A stretch of 64,000 bases of DNA from Ministeria vibrans ATCC 50519 (GCA_943704425.1 CALSCP010000945.1:177450-241449); one strand, 5' to 3'. Shown: positions 1 to 14,263, counted from the stretch's first letter. Notes: a model not told the origin generated them from the sequence alone. Numbers and translations: made by a program.

Positions 1-110
1 AAGTCTTATGTTAACTGGTTGTATATCAGTAAAAGAACTCCGGCGACGACTGAAGCTGTGATAACGCATAAAACATAATAATTATTGTATTTTTTTTGCA
101 TGATTTCAAT

Positions 111-668
111 TTAATCAACGCACACCTGTGCGTCCTGGTCAACACTGTCCAACTCAAAGCGCGAAACACGCTTCAGTATGTCTTCAACCGCCAGACTATC
201 CGCGTCACTAGCGTGAATGAGTGAGTGGAAAGCACTAATGGCGCCCAGCGCTTTCGCAAGACGCCCCGAAGTGGCCACCGACAACATGCGTGTCTTGACC
301 GAAAGGCCGTCAGGCACGTAGGAAATAAAGACAGTCTTGGACCGATAGCCACCAGACTTGGTGCGGTACGTGAAGACGAGGACAGCAGCTCGGGACTCGT
401 GGGGAGGCAGCGCTGACACAAAATCATCATATGTCGCGTCCTTGCCGCCAATTTTCTCAACCTCGTACTCCTAAAGAAGGAACAGAAAGAGAGTGCGTGC
501 TGTCAACACAAGCACACGCCAACCACCCGTGTCACACAAGAGTCCTACCGTCTTATCGGCTGATACAGAGTAGATAATATATCGATAGGGTTGGAGTTTG
601 CCACGGTACGCATCGAGACATGCTTCTGTTGGCGCCGCAACGGGGATGATATCCATTGTGTGGGGCAT
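111..668 (-). CDS. ADF/cofilin
   Basis: Actin-depolymerising factor of the cofilin family, which binds and severs actin filaments in the cytoplasm. There are two exons, 549-668 and 111-470, with a phase-0 intron (GTAGGA...TTTAG) that gives about 159 aa, the usual family length. The C-terminal half shows the ADF-H signature: a YDDFVSALPP stretch, then GGYRSKTVFISYVPD, SVKTRMLS and KALGAI, matching the long actin-binding helix region of cofilins. The start ATG at 668 gives MPHTMDII; an internal ATG at 656 is possible. The C-terminus (VDQDAQVCVD) is slightly longer than in yeast cofilin. The identification rests on the motif order and is secure. Confidence 0.95.
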
Positions 669-1366
669 TATGTCCAAAGAGCGTAAAGTAGTACGTATAC
701 TAGAGTTGAAGAGAGAGAGTGGGTGAAAAAGAATGGTGAAATTATCAATACAGGCGGCCTTTTTATACAATAACACGAGTGCGACAAAGTGCGCACATAC
801 GCCCAAAGTCGCACATCGCCGCCAGCTCGACCCGTCAATGGTCCGCCGATGACGACGCAAAAACACCAGCGTTGACGAGAATGACTTTATTAGCGTAAGC
901 CATGACTTACTAGTGAGATTGGGGTTGTTTCGACGTACGTTGGGTTGGGCCAAGGGCAAAATGAAACGCAATTGTTTTTAACCGCTTCGACTGCCCGTTC
1001 GCAACCGTGCATTGATACAAGTCAACAATAAGAGTATCAGTCTCAACTACATTTCAAATATGTGTTTTTTGGTCACAACAAGTACTACTGACTGAGAAGG
1101 CACTTATTGGGCCTTCGGAGAACGGCGGGGGCAGCATACTTCGCAAACCTTCCGCGAAAACAGGTTTCAAATTCTTGAACTGTACTCTGATCGTGAGCCA
1201 ATAGACGACCGACTACGGAGCGAACGTTGCTTATAACAATTAACACAGACCAGTATGACCCGAGACAAACTACAAAGAAAGAGAAGGTATCCTGTTTTTC
1301 TCAAAATAAAAAACGTCATAATAATTATTATTAGTAATAATAATAATTATTATTATTATTATTTTC

Positions 1367-1400
<34 letters not shown>

Positions 1401-1434
1401 TTTTAATCTTTCCTCAACAGAAACGTATAACAAA
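669..1434. other. Intergenic, no gene seen
   Basis: No ORF here looks coding on either strand. Positions 1315-1400 hold runs of ATT followed by AAT that are almost perfectly self-complementary and could fold as a long A/T hairpin. The rest is ordinary spacer between two genes transcribed in the same direction. Confidence 0.5.
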
Positions 1435-2139
1435 TTACGCTTGCCCACAAATACACTTGCGCTTGTTAAACTTTGCCATACACACACCGTCAATGCGAAA
1501 GTTGTGACGCGCTGCAACGCTTGTGCGTCGGGGCGCACCCGAGAGCCTCTGGACAGCTTGTGCCACGGCGTCCGGCTGCTCCACCACATATTTGCGGTAG
1601 AGCATGACGCTCCAGCGGGCATCTACTTCGGGATCGTGAGCACGCCCCACCTCGGCTGCCCCTGGAAGAAGCGTTTCCGCTGCGAGCGCCAGTGCAAAGT
1701 GGGTGTAACTGCCATAGCGCGGGTTGTACATCCGAAAGGTGCTTGACAAGTCGTGCACGCGCTCGTAATGGACACCTTTCCGGAGCTCGAGCCATCCAAT
1801 GTCGGAGTCTATGTTTTGACCCACGAGAAGAGTTCGAGGCGACATCAGGGCATAGACGCGAGCCTTGGCCTCGGCAAGGGTCGGGGCACTGTCCAAATCG
1901 CCGCGTTGTTGTCCTGTCTGCAGCGTCAGGTACGACACGACGGGCACGCTGGGCTTCACCATGCTCTTGTACAGGGTCTCTCCGGCTCCATTGACCACGG
2001 CAACCCACGAGACTACTCTGTCATTATGTCCGCGGCCCGAGGCAACGCACTCCACGTCAACAGAAATTACATTCTTGAAAAACAACAAACAAACAACACA
2101 GTCAGTTTTCGTTCTTTGAAACACCTGTCTGACCTCCAT
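1435..2139 (-). CDS. DEDDh 3'-5' exonuclease, REXO4/ISG20-like
   Basis: Probable RNA 3'-5' exonuclease of the DEDDh superfamily. The catalytic residues are visible in order: ISVDVECV (first Asp and Glu), LVGQNIDSDIGWLEL (second Asp) and HDPEVDARWSVMLY (His and final Asp, the HxxxxD form typical of REXO4/ISG20/RNase T). Length is about 234 aa, a single exonuclease domain. The first ATG is at 2139. A short intron may follow the fifth codon (CAG|GTGTTT to TTTTTCAAG), which would join MEVRQ directly to NVISVDVE. REXO4 relatives act on rRNA precursors and ISG20 on viral or small RNAs; the substrate here is unknown. Confidence 0.8.
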   Translation of the reverse strand: MEVRQVFQRTKTDCVVCLLFFKNVISVDVECVASGRGHNDRVVSWVAVVNGAGETLYKSMVKPSVPVVSYLTLQTGQQRGDLDSAPTLAEAKARVYALMSPRTLLVGQNIDSDIGWLELRKGVHYERVHDLSSTFRMYNPRYGSYTHFALALAAETLLPGAAEVGRAHDPEVDARWSVMLYRKYVVEQPDAVAQAVQRLSGAPRRTSVAARHNFRIDGVCMAKFNKRKCICGQA

Positions 2140-2334
2140 CACGTTTAGACTTGTTTAGTAGAAGACGATTAACAAAAAGCACCACGGTCCACGAAAGAAG
2201 ACAAATTAAACTGAGGTTAGAATTTAAAACAAACAGGTTTTTTTTATGGGTGGAGTTGATTGAAGTGAAGTGGAGTTGAAAAAATGAATTACAATAATTA
2301 AATTTATTATTTTAATTTTTTGTTTTGTTTGAAA

Positions 2335-4367
2335 ATGCGCACTTTCATATCAGTCCTCACATTAGGACTACTCTGCACCGCGGCACCCTCCAAACCCACG
2401 ACGACACTTCACCACACCACACTAGTCTTGGAACACGCAAGCGAAGGGGCGCTGCGGGCCACGCAGCAGCGGGCGCGCGAACTGGACGGCGTCGTGACCA
2501 TCCAGCTTCCGTCGTCGACCATCTACCTGGCCGAGCCACTTCGGCTGACACATCGCGACAGCCACACGCGGTGGCAAGGAAAGTCGCCATTCACCGAACT
2601 CTCAGGGGGCCTTCCAGTTGAGGGCTGGGTGCGAGTGGGCGAACGAAACGGTAGCACACCAAACAACACTTGTGAGGAATCTAATCTCCATGGGAGCTCT
2701 AGGAATACCCCTGTGGACGGCGCCACTTCCCGAGCGAGCAACACAACGGCCCGAACAACTGTTTGCTAGAGATGGTCGTCGCACTCGAGCGCGTACTCCC
2801 AATCTGGGCGAATACTTCATCTGGAAAGCGCCCGTCTGCAATCTCACAGCGCCCTCTGACCCAGGCTGCAGCGAACGCGCCCGATACGGCTTTGTCTACA
2901 ACAACACGGACGTTCTGTCTGTCTACGCCAACAACGACCAAGTCCAATTTACTGTATGTCGGAGATCGAACTTTGTGGCGGTTGACACTGATTGCTTTTT
3001 CTTCGTACGTTCTTTTTCTTTCTTAGATGTATCACGCGTGGACAGTGAGCCGACACCACCTGCGCGAAATTCAGCCATGGAACAACACTGTGTGGTTCAC
3101 CAATCCATCGGATCGACCTATTGGCACCTGGAGCAACCACGACAGCGAGGGTGGCGGGCGTTATTATGTTGACAACATTTTGGAGGGTCTGGATGCGCCC
3201 GGTGAATGGTACTGCGACTACCCTGGACGTCTCATCTTCTACCTTGCCAGACGGCCTGACGAAGGTAACGAAGGGAACGATCGAGCTCAGTTGACTCTTT
3301 TTCGGTAGATCCCAACCGAATGGGGTTTGTGGTGCCGCAGCTGCAGCGGGTGTTGCTTGTGGATGGGGCAGTCGATGTAGAGTTGAACGGACTTCGCATT
3401 GCTCACTCAGACTGGCACTGTGGCCAGGTGCAAGTATGTGATTACCAGAGCACTGCATGGACAGCAGTGGCTGCGGTGGAGGTGGTGCGCTCACAGCAGG
3501 TCCGCTTTGACTTTGTGGAGCTCGTTCATCACGGGTTCTACGCTTTTTGGTACCAGCGTAGCTTTATGTGTAGTGCATCTCCTGGTTGGTTTTCATTCTC
3601 AGTCCCGCTCCCTCTTGCTTGGTCATATTAGGGTTCACAATGGCGCGCATGACATCACGCTGCAACGCGCATTCATTTGGGATTTGGGGAGCGGGGGAGT
3701 GCGCATTGGCAGTGGGCATCTGGATATCCCAACGGGGCGGGCAACAGGCGGGCATCTCTGGAGCACACACGTGCACTCCTGTACGCAAAAAGAGAGCGAG
3801 CGAGAAACAAAAAACATTAATCGCGTGTATACACGTTATATGTGTAGCGGTGGGTGTGACTGTAAACGATGCCGAAGTACACAACGTGACGGTGGCAGAC
3901 TCAGTCATTGCCCACGGTGGATTTGTCTTTCCCTCGGGCACGGGTGTCTTTGTGCAAGTCAGTGCACCATCCAAGCAGTCCTCCATTCCAACATTGCCAC
4001 TCTTTGCTGACACTCAACACATTTTTTTCCTCCCCGCTGCAGGCCAATGTCCGCAACGTAAGTATTGTGCACAATGATATCGCGCATTTTGCCGGAAACG
4101 GTGTGAGCGTTGGCTGGGTATGAGCTCACTCACACTATTGACTTGAAGACTCACCCAGCCTACGCGCCCTGTAGGACTGGCACGCGAGTGTGCCATCCAA
4201 TTCAAGCGGACACACTGTTGCCCAGAATCACATCCACCACTTGGGCACAACAAGGGAGCTAGGCGATGCCTTCGGGTGCATTTACACACTCGGACAGCTC
4301 AACGGAACGCACCTTGACAACAACCTATGTCACGATGTGTACGCGTATAATCTGGGCGGTATGTGTT

Positions 4368-4398
<31 letters not shown>

Positions 4399-5382
4399 CA
4401 GGAGGCAATATATGTATCATTATGTGAGTGTGTGTGGTTGTTTGAGTAGGGTTCTTTGTGTCGCATGACTCCAGCTCCAGCAACATCACCACCACCAACA
4501 ACGTCTGCTTCCACACTTCATGTACACTTATTCGAAATTACACAACTACACTCACTCACACACACGCTCTCTTCAACTGTTATTGTATTATCCCCTTAGC
4601 TTCGTCGTTTTACCTGTCGCATGGCATTGGCATCGAGGTGCGCAACAATCTATTTCTCGAGGGTGGATACAACTCGTCCATCCCTCAGAACCCCGCCGGC
4701 TTTAGAACACTCCCAAAGGTGTATCAGATACTCTCTCAACACACGCAAACAGCTGACTCGCCCATGTCTAGACGACCACTCTGAATGAGTTTGTGCTCGA
4801 TCTCAATGTGTACTATAACACAAATCGTTCCGCCGAAATGTTTGACGGCGACTTTGAAATGAAGCTCTCCCCACTCGTACGACAAACACAGCACTGACTT
4901 GCGCACTACTTCCACCCACTCATTTTCTGTGTCAGTGGAATATATCATTTTCGCGAACCCTCTACTGGAACAGCGCATTCAACGACCTCGCCAACCGCAC
5001 AGTGTTTGGGGGATGCACTGTCAATTGTTGGCCGCACGAGCACTTTACCTTTGCGCAGTGGCAGAGCCAGGGAATGGTATATTGTGTGTGTGTTGTTGAG
5101 TTTGAGTACTCGTGTATGAGGCGGATTGAGCTGTTGTCCCTTCTCTGTTTACGTGCTGTGCTGCTCTCACAATTTCTTTTCCTTTGGTTTACACAGGATC
5201 TCGATGGCGCAGTAGCCGATCCGCTCTTTGCAGACCCTCACCGCTACACAACCTTTAACTTTACTCTCTTGCCAGAAAGTCCAGCACTCGCGCGCGGATT
5301 CACCCAGATTGATGTTTCACATGTGGGCCCCCGCCACGCCACCCCCACGCCAAAGCACCGCGCCCTCGAGCCATCGCTTTAA
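2335..5382 (+). CDS. Secreted right-handed beta-helix protein
   Basis: Thirteen-exon gene for a secreted pectin-lyase-fold protein. The first exon (2335-2650) starts with a signal peptide (MRTFISVLTLGLLCTAAPS), then an N-terminal segment TELSGGLPVEGW. Further exons include 2703-2953, 3027-3264, 3309-3549, 3632 onward, about 3870-3957, 4043-4117, 4174-4360, 4451-4518, 4600-4717, 4771-4878, 4935-5077 and 5198-5382; all junctions are GT-AG and keep frame. Short repeats such as VHNGAHDITLQ, NVSIVHNDIAHFAGNGVSVG and HGIGIEVRNNLF are typical beta-helix rungs. The C-terminus (ADPLFADPHRYTTFNFTLL, SPALARGFTQIDVSHVGP) resembles large bacterial and protist beta-helix proteins thought to act on polysaccharides. 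Enzyme activity is not proven. The many introns mean any bacterial transfer would be old. Confidence 0.85.
4375..4398 (+). repeat. Short GA microsatellite in an intron
   Basis: A run of GAGA inside an intron of the beta-helix gene. It is a small relative of the long satellites elsewhere but lacks the CAAAGTGATAG core. Confidence 0.8.
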
Positions 5383-5450
5383 TACATTCACTATTATTAT
5401 TATTATTATTACACACAAGAAAATGAGAATCACACGCGCCTTGCACAACA

Positions 5451-7105
<1,655 letters not shown>

Positions 7106-7216
7106 CAGAAAAAAGAAAAACAATTGCGAAGATGAAAGAGGCGAGTGACAGGCGACGGGAGTAGACTGTGTGTGTGTGAAACTGACTTGAGCGATCACTT
7201 CACTTTTGTTTGCCGA

Positions 7217-8334
7217 ATGGCGGGCCGAGGAGAGAGCACAAGAGTCACGGCGACTGACGACGGAGCGACATTGACAGACGATGGAACGACGCCCCTGACA
7301 CAGGGTGAACCCTCACCGCCGCAATACGACGTGGCCGTCGCAAGTACAATGAACTTGCGCCCTTTTGGTTTGTGTTCATCCCCTTCCTCCTAGACGACGA
7401 AGCAACTCCTCCCGCGTACGACTCGATTTTTGGACGTCTATTCAATGCTGCCGGAGGATCGTCGTCCGGTTTGCGCCAGAGTCGAACGAGAATTCGATGG
7501 AAAACGAGCGCATTGGTGTGCGCCACCGTCCTGATGGTTCTCGAGCCTCTCTACATCACAATCATCGGCATTCGCTTCTGGGGCGATCAGTACTGCAAAA
7601 ACACCATGGTGGCCAACTACCTTACAGTCGCAGGGCTCGTTGCATTGTTTCTGGTACGCATTGCAGAGCGCAAGAATACTGAATCAATGCACAATGTTAC
7701 AGAACACACACATGATGTACCACGCCTTCCGCAACCGCCGCGACGCTGACAAACGCCACGAACAAGGCCTCCCACCCAGTCCCGAGCGTCGTCCCGCTTG
7801 CTACTACTTCTCTCTTCTCGTCTTTTTCTTTTCCTTTGTCTGGTAACGCATTGTACCGAAACAGTCGCCTGTTGACTGTTCTATAGGTTTATTATCGGAA
7901 ATGTGACGGTTTTTCGCTTTGACCCTGGGCCTCACTTTGAAAACTGTCGGCGAATCGTGTACGACTCGGCACTCGGCAATGTGCTGCTTGCGTGGGCGAT
8001 TGTCGGGTTTGCCTGCTGCTGCTCGTGCCTCTTCATCTCCCTTGTCAATGCCGCCTCCACTCGCATTCCTGTGCCTGTTTCACCACCGGACCCTAGCAAC
8101 AGCGACGGCGACGGTGAATTGGGCAGTAGCGCGGCCATTGCGCTGGCTTCTCTGGCGCTCTCGCAGTCGCGTCGCGTTCCAGCGACGCTGTCGCCGGAAA
8201 GGACAGCGGTGACGGTGGAGCCCGACATAAGCGAAAGTGAAGAAGAAGCGGAGGAGGAGGAGGGAGTCGATGGGGAGCAAGACACGAGTGAGCAATTTGC
8301 AGCTCATTTGTGTGCATCAACATCACAAGTATGA
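7217..8334 (+). CDS. TMEM272-like membrane protein
   Basis: Predicted multi-pass membrane protein of about 280 aa in four exons (7217 to about 7348, about 7391-7653, 7703-7842, 7887-8334). The N-terminus is hydrophilic with a PPAYDSIFGRLFN motif like the PPxYxS motif of TMEM272-type proteins. Hydrophobic segments follow: ALVCATVLMVLEPLYITIIG, MVANYLTVAGLVALFLV, YYFSLLVFFFSFVWFIIGN and NVLLAWAIVGFACCCSCLFI. The FVWFIIGNVTVF junction across the last intron matches the conserved FxxGNxWVF of that group. The tail is Ser/Glu-rich (EEEAEEEEG). Function is unknown. Confidence 0.75.
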
Positions 8335-8832
8335 GAAGCGAAGCAAGTGCTTTTTACACGACCACCAAACTCGCCGAAGCACTGGAGCAGATGGTTGGTT
8401 TCAGAATTTTATATTTAACTAATATTGTGAGTTACAGGAATAATAATACTATTAAAAATAATAAAAATATTATTATAATTATTTTAATAATAATAATAAT
8501 AATAATTATTATTATTATTATTAATAAGGAAGCGAAAATTAATCATAAGAGTTTTTGTTGAAGAAAAAAATAACAATTAATAGGAATGCTCAATTGGGGT
8601 ATTATTCCAGTATCTCCTGATGAAAAATATTATTAATAATCATGTAGTATGTGCTGAGCGAGTGTGTTGTACTCAATGTGCCTTAAATTTTCTCAGTGCG
8701 GAGGGCGGGTCAAATGCACAAACACCCGCACTACTTTTTGAGTTTACGAGCTCTGCGCTGGCCTCAAACTGGAAGAGTGTGTGCATCGACTTGACACTGG
8801 GCGTGTGTGGAGGAGTGCAAATTGCAATGTTG

Positions 8833-8864
<32 letters not shown>

Positions 8865-8959
8865 GGTGATTAAGGAGAGAGTGAGAGTGTGATTGAGAGA
8901 GATCTGGGGGAAACCACTCAAACCAAGATGATCACAATCACACTTTTTTGAATAGATAG
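8335..8959. other. Intergenic, AT-rich with ATT/AAT runs
   Basis: Low-complexity spacer. Positions 8440-8530 are A/T trinucleotide runs that switch from AAT to ATT and could form a hairpin. A (TA)n-(GA)n block lies at 8834-8865. No supported coding exon; the USP22-like gene most likely begins at 8960. Confidence 0.5.
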
Positions 8960-10824
8960 ATGGACATCGACTCCCTCCGCTGGCAAGCGGTAGGGATTCG
9001 AAGTGGTTGTACACACACCCGCGACTATCGTCGAAACGGCCCAACTCGCTGCGATTCGTCTTCAATTGTGCGTCAGGACGAATGTGAAACGTGCTTCTCG
9101 CACTGCTGGCCTCACGCATGCGTCTTGTGCGGCGCCGTTCGGTGCAAAGACCACCTAGCAGCACACTGGACTCTCTGCCGCGCCCAGACAGCCGCACACA
9201 CGCACAGGCTGGGTAAGACGAGCGCGCAGCGAGCCGTCTCTCAACCGTCCTTCTGTCGTCCTTCTTGCGTTGCGCAGCGAGAGACGTCAAGCGCGGGCAT
9301 ATATACTGTGGCGAATGCGACGACTACGTGTACGATCTTGAATTGGAACACCGCGCGCCGACTGCGCTGCAAGAGCCAGAGCTGCGGGAGTGCATCAATG
9401 TATTTGCATTTTTGGTTTGGGGGTTTGTTTGTCGCTCGTCGCAACATTGATCGCCTTTTCTCCTCAGGTATCGACCCGAATCCATCACAGCCTTGACCGC
9501 ACCGCATCACTACGGGGCTTGTACAACCTGGGCAACACGTGTTTCGTCAACAGCGTGCTTCAGTCTATCCTCTCGTCCACTTCACTTGCGCGTTACTTTC
9601 TCGCCGACAAACACCCTCGTCAGCTCTGCACAACCCTCCATACCGCTCCTTGTCTCTGCTGCGAACTGGACTCCATTGTGCGCGCATGCCACTCGGGTCA
9701 CGTTTCTCCTTTTTCTACACATGCTTTTCTCTTTGCACTCTGGTCCACAGGTGAGTCACGAAACGCCGAATAATGCGCTCCATCATCATTCTCCCTGGAC
9801 AGCACACCATCTGGCGGGCTACGAACAACAAGACGCCCAAGAGCTGTACATTGCCGTCATGAACGTTCTGCACGAGCGCCTTATCCCACCCCAACAGCAC
9901 CGCTCAGCCAACAGCCACTGCGACTGCATTGGTATCACCCAAAAAAGTCACTAAAATCGCCACCAGCTTTTCAATATTATTTTATCATTATTATTCACTC
10001 ACTCACTCACTTGCACTCACAATCCTACAGCACACGATGTCTTTTCAGGGACCTTGCTGTCCGTCCTCCAATGCCAGACGTGCGGCACTCAGTCACGCAC
10101 GCACGAGCTCTTCTGGGACGTCTCACTGCACGTAACAAGCACTCAGACAGAGGGTCCACCCTCCCTCGAGTCCTGTCTCGCCCGCTTTACCTCTGTACAC
10201 TACACACATGCACACGCATACATATTCTGACATGTTTTCCCGTCCCTTTCTGTGTGTCTCAGGCGGAGTCTCTTGACGCTCTCTTTCCCTGCGACCACTG
10301 CCAAAGCCCTCAACCCGCCCGCAAGTCTTTTTCTTTTGACCGTCTCCCTCAAACTCTCGTCTTCCACATCAAAGTCAGTTTTTTCTCGCACACTTTGTTT
10401 CAATCACTCATAACCTCAACTTTTACTAATAATTTTCTCTCTAACAACGTATCTTTGTTTACAGCGATTCAATGCAATTAGTAAAATTGGGACGTTTGTG
10501 GAGTTTCCACTGCGCATCTCAATTACCCCCGACCAGCAACAAGAACAGCAGAAACAATGCTCAGCCGTTCCCGCAGACCATCCCCGCGTCTACCGCTTGA
10601 TCGCGGTCGTCATTCATCACGGCACCATCGCCTCGGGTCACTACACTGCCTATGTCTTCAGAAACGACGAGGTAATTTTTTCTTCTTCCTTCACTTTTTC
10701 TCTGACTGACATGACTTGACAGTGGTTTCATGTTGACGATGCTGCTGTCACCCTTGCGTCCGTTGCAAGCGTTCTCGCGAGTTCCGCCTATCTGCTCTTT
10801 TACGAGCACATCGCCTCCAATTGA
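8960..10824 (+). CDS. USP22/Ubp8-type ubiquitin protease
   Basis: Deubiquitinase of the SAGA-module USP22/Ubp8 type, which in other eukaryotes removes ubiquitin from histone H2B. The N-terminus is a ZnF-UBP domain: GCTHTRDYR, then ECETCFSHCWPHACVLCG, VRCKDHLAAHW and, in the second exon, GHIYCGECDDYVYD. The catalytic domain begins GLYNLGNTCFVNSVLQS (Cys box), then HLAGYEQQDAQELYIAVMNV and CQTCGTQSRTHELFWDVSL. The His box is YRLIAVVIHHG followed by SGHYTAYVF, and WFHVDDAAVT holds the third catalytic position. About eight exons; the intron after CIN is phase 0. All catalytic residues are present. Confidence 0.93.
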
Positions 10825-10923
10825 CTCGATCGTGTATCATGCTCCATCCACTCTGTACCCACTAGCACCAATGTAGACCAGAAAACTAGGCTAATTATTT
10901 CAATTTTTTATATAACAACTGCG

Positions 10924-12099
10924 CTACATCACGACACACGCGCGACTCTTCTGCTTTCCCGCCTTCTTGGGCGGCCCTTTCTTCCCCTGCACCTGTGCCT
11001 TCTTTTCCTTCTTCTTGTTCTTCTTCTTGAGGGGCGAAGGTGCTTCTTCCTCCTCACTGCTACTGCTCTCACTGCTGCTGCTCTCACTGCTGCTCTCACT
11101 GCTGCTCTCACTTTCACTCGTACCACTGTCCTCCTCCTTCTTCTTACTCCCCGTCTTGCTCTTGCTCGACTTTTTCTCCTCACCACCCCCCATTGTCTCC
11201 TCCACAATCGTCTTGCCCTTGCGCTTCTTCTTCGCCTCCTCTTGCGCTGTGCGTTCCGCTTCCTCCGCCTCGCGCTCTGCTTTCTCACGTTCCATCCGCA
11301 GTCGCCGCTTTGTCTCCGCCAGAGTGGGCTTTGACGATTTCGTCGACGCGGGTGCCGGCAGTGCCAGAGGCCGTGACGCGGTGTTGCCCTTCATCCATGG
11401 CTTCTCCTCCACCACCTTCTTGACTGTTTTCATTGACGCACTCGCAGCACCTCCACTTCCGCCTTCTCCACCGGTGAGATCCTCAGCGCTTCGCGACCGA
11501 CTCAAACTGCCGCTCGTTGTGGTGGACGATGCTGCGCTCGTAGGCGCCTTCACATTGCCGGACACGGTCACGCCTGTGTGTGCCTTGAGAATGTTCGTCT
11601 TGCGTACTGGCGGGACCTTACGTGCCCCACCGCTTGCCAACATCAGCATGTGACAGCCTCCGCACACCACGTCGGCAATACAACTTGCCTCGACAGCTTT
11701 CACCGGCGCAGCGTCCCAGTACCCGCCTGTCTCACGCCCGTCCACGCCGAGCTTTCCATGTCGCCCCTCTCCAAACGTCAGCACTGCTCCCGTGTCTGTC
11801 AACGCCGCCGTGTGGTCACTTCCACACTCAATCTTGCTCACGCGCACGTACGACAGCCCGTCAACCAGTCGCGGCCGCTCAATGGTCTTCAAGTGGTCCG
11901 GATGGCCCGTCTGTCCGTACTACAAGAAGACATCAGATCAGACGCGCTTGACATTATAATCATCATTATCATTATTATTATTATTATTAATTTTGTTATT
12001 GTTATTATTATTGTTATTATTATTATTATTGTTATTATTATTGTTATTGTTATTATTATTGTTATTGTTATTAGTATTAATATGTTATTAGTATTAATA

Positions 12100-12144
<45 letters not shown>

Positions 12145-14263
12145 GCTCTTACTTGGTTGTCACCAAAAGAGTACACCTTGCCCTTGTCGGTGAGAACGGC
12201 CGTGTGGTTGTTGCCGCAGCTGACAGCGATGCAAGGATCGGCAATGGCCGTGACGCGCTGTGGACGAGCACTCGCGCCCGTCTCGTCTGTGCCCAGCTTG
12301 CCATCGTCGCCTTCGCCAAACATGTACAGCTGGCCTTTGGTGTTGACCACGCCCGTATGATAGTAACCGCAGCTTACGTGCGCCACGCGTCCTCCGAGCC
12401 CTCCCACCGCACTTGGCGTACTGCTCACCACGTCCTTCTTGCCTCCACCCAACTGCCCTTCTCCGCCACTGCCCCACACGAACAGCTCGCCTTCGTCGCT
12501 TACCGCCGCCGAGTGAAGTCCACCGCAGCTCACCTGTGTCCAATTGCGTCCATTCTAACACAGATACATATATAATTATATTATATACACACATACACAT
12601 ACACATACACATACTCATAATCAGCCGTGTGATCATCACTGAGCAACGACAAACATACCTTTTTGAAGACAATCTTCTTGGGCTCGTGCAGGTCCTCTGT
12701 GTTTCCATGGCCTAACTGTCCGTCTCCCCCCGCCCCACACGAGAACAACTCTCCATTCTCCGTCGCAAATACCGTGTGGTGTCGTCCACATGCCACAAGT
12801 GTCACCTGACGAGTCGAAAAGATATGAGTGCACATCAGTTCGGGGGGGTTTTCACCTTTTCTCCCTTGAGTGGCTTGACCAGTGTAGGGCGATTGACAGC
12901 CATGGTGTGGCCCAAGCCCAGCTGGCCCCAGTCGTTTGCACCCCACGCGTACACTCGTCCCCGCTCCGTCACCACCACCGAATGCTCATCTCCCGCCTAA
13001 AAGGACACAATAAGCAAGAGAATAGCATGAGCACTAGTGCATATCACATATGTGCCTAACAAACGACACACAGTCTCTTACTGCCACAAACAAGACAACG
13101 TCGCCCTCCTTCATAGCAAACCGACCGGGCAGATTGCCGTTGTAGCGTGACTTGCCAAACGTAAACACAGTGCCTTTGGCCGCCACTGCCGCACTCGCAT
13201 TTCCTTCCCCTTGCTTCTTCTCCTCCTCCTTCTCCTCCTTCTTTTTCTTCTTCCGCTTTTCTTCTTCACCCGAGCCGTCCTCCTGGTCACTGCGCTCCAC
13301 TGCAGCATTGGTACTTGCCTTCTTCGTCTTCTTCTTTGACTTCAATGGTCTCTCATCATCCTCGTCTTCCAACTGCTGCGTCTTCTTCGTCTTCTTCTTC
13401 CTTGCGTCTTCCTTCTGACTCTCTTCCGACTCGTCGCTCTTGTACTGCGTCTTCTTCGCCATCTTCTTTTTCATCGTCTTGTTCTCGTCCTCACTATTGC
13501 TTCTGCTTTCCACCGCCCTGTTGCTCTTGGCGCTCTTTCCGTTTGCCGTTGCGTTCCTTTTCTTCGTGTCCCGCAAGTTGTTGTTGCTCTCCTCGTCGCT
13601 TGTCTCTTCCTTCTTCTCCTTCTCCTCCTTCTTCTTCTTCGCCGTCCTCACTGTTGTCTTCGTCTCCTTGTTGGGGCCTATCGTCTCTTCACTATCGTCC
13701 GTGTCACTGACTTGTCGCTCCTGTTTTGATTTCTTCTTCTTCTTCATCGACGCCTTGCGCTCATCCTCGCTCTCGCTCTCACTGTCACTGTCACTCTCAC
13801 TGTCCTCCTTCTTCTTCTTCGCCGTCGCTTTCCCCACTGACCCGTTCTTCTTCAAGGGCTGCTTCTTCGTCGTGTTTCTTGTGCCGTTGTTGTCGTCGTC
13901 GTCGGAAGAGGAGGAAGAGTCACTTGAACTGCTGCGTTTTTGTGTGTTGCGTCGGTTGCCACGGTTGCGACTTGGACCATCACTGTCGCTTTCACTGTCG
14001 CTGTCGCTATCTGCCTTCCGAGCACCTCCACGTGTATTTTTCTTGGCCTTTGCACTGGCCGAGTCGCTGGCCGAGTCGCCACTTGACGAGTGGCGGGCTC
14101 GCGACGATTTTGACGCTGATTGACGTGTTTTTTTTTGCGATTTGTGTTTGTCGTCGTCGGAACCACTGGAGTCGGTGAAAACAAGCCGGGTGCGTGTTGG
14201 GTTGCCTTTTATTGGTGCTTTGCTCTTGGGCGCATCCGAGTCTGAGTCAGACGAGGAGCTCAT
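10924..14263 (-). CDS. RPGR-like RCC1-repeat protein with CaaX end
   Basis: Close to the retinitis pigmentosa GTPase regulator, a ciliary transition-zone protein with a seven-bladed RCC1 propeller. Exon 1 (13082-14263) encodes about 370 residues of Ser/Asp- and Lys/Glu-rich sequence, then [19 protein letters not shown], the usual start of RPGR. Exon 2 (12856-12996) gives [19 protein letters not shown] and GQLGLGH. Later exons give [45 protein letters not shown] and finally [10 protein letters not shown] and [10 protein letters not shown], each matching an RPGR blade. The tail is Lys/Glu/Ser-rich and ends in RACVVM, a CaaX box with Met, suggesting farnesylation. Animal RPGR isoforms place the charged region after the propeller; here there is one on each side. 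Confidence 0.88.
11950..12143. repeat. ATT trinucleotide repeat in an RPGR intron
   Basis: Runs of TTATTATTG and ATT fill the intron between two propeller exons. The flanking splice sites are intact. Confidence 0.9.

Noticed and set aside
1085-1240. Possible structured RNA in the 1.1 kb spacer
   Set aside because: Some GC-rich inverted segments occur, but it fits none of tRNA, U1-U6 or 5S patterns that I could test by eye.
1255-1746. Plus-strand ORF over the DEDDh exonuclease
   Set aside because: It is the antisense shadow of the exonuclease and runs through an A/T repeat.
2335-5382. Recent bacterial transfer of the beta-helix gene
   Set aside because: Similar proteins are common in bacteria, but twelve introns and unremarkable codon use argue against a recent event; phylogeny would be needed.
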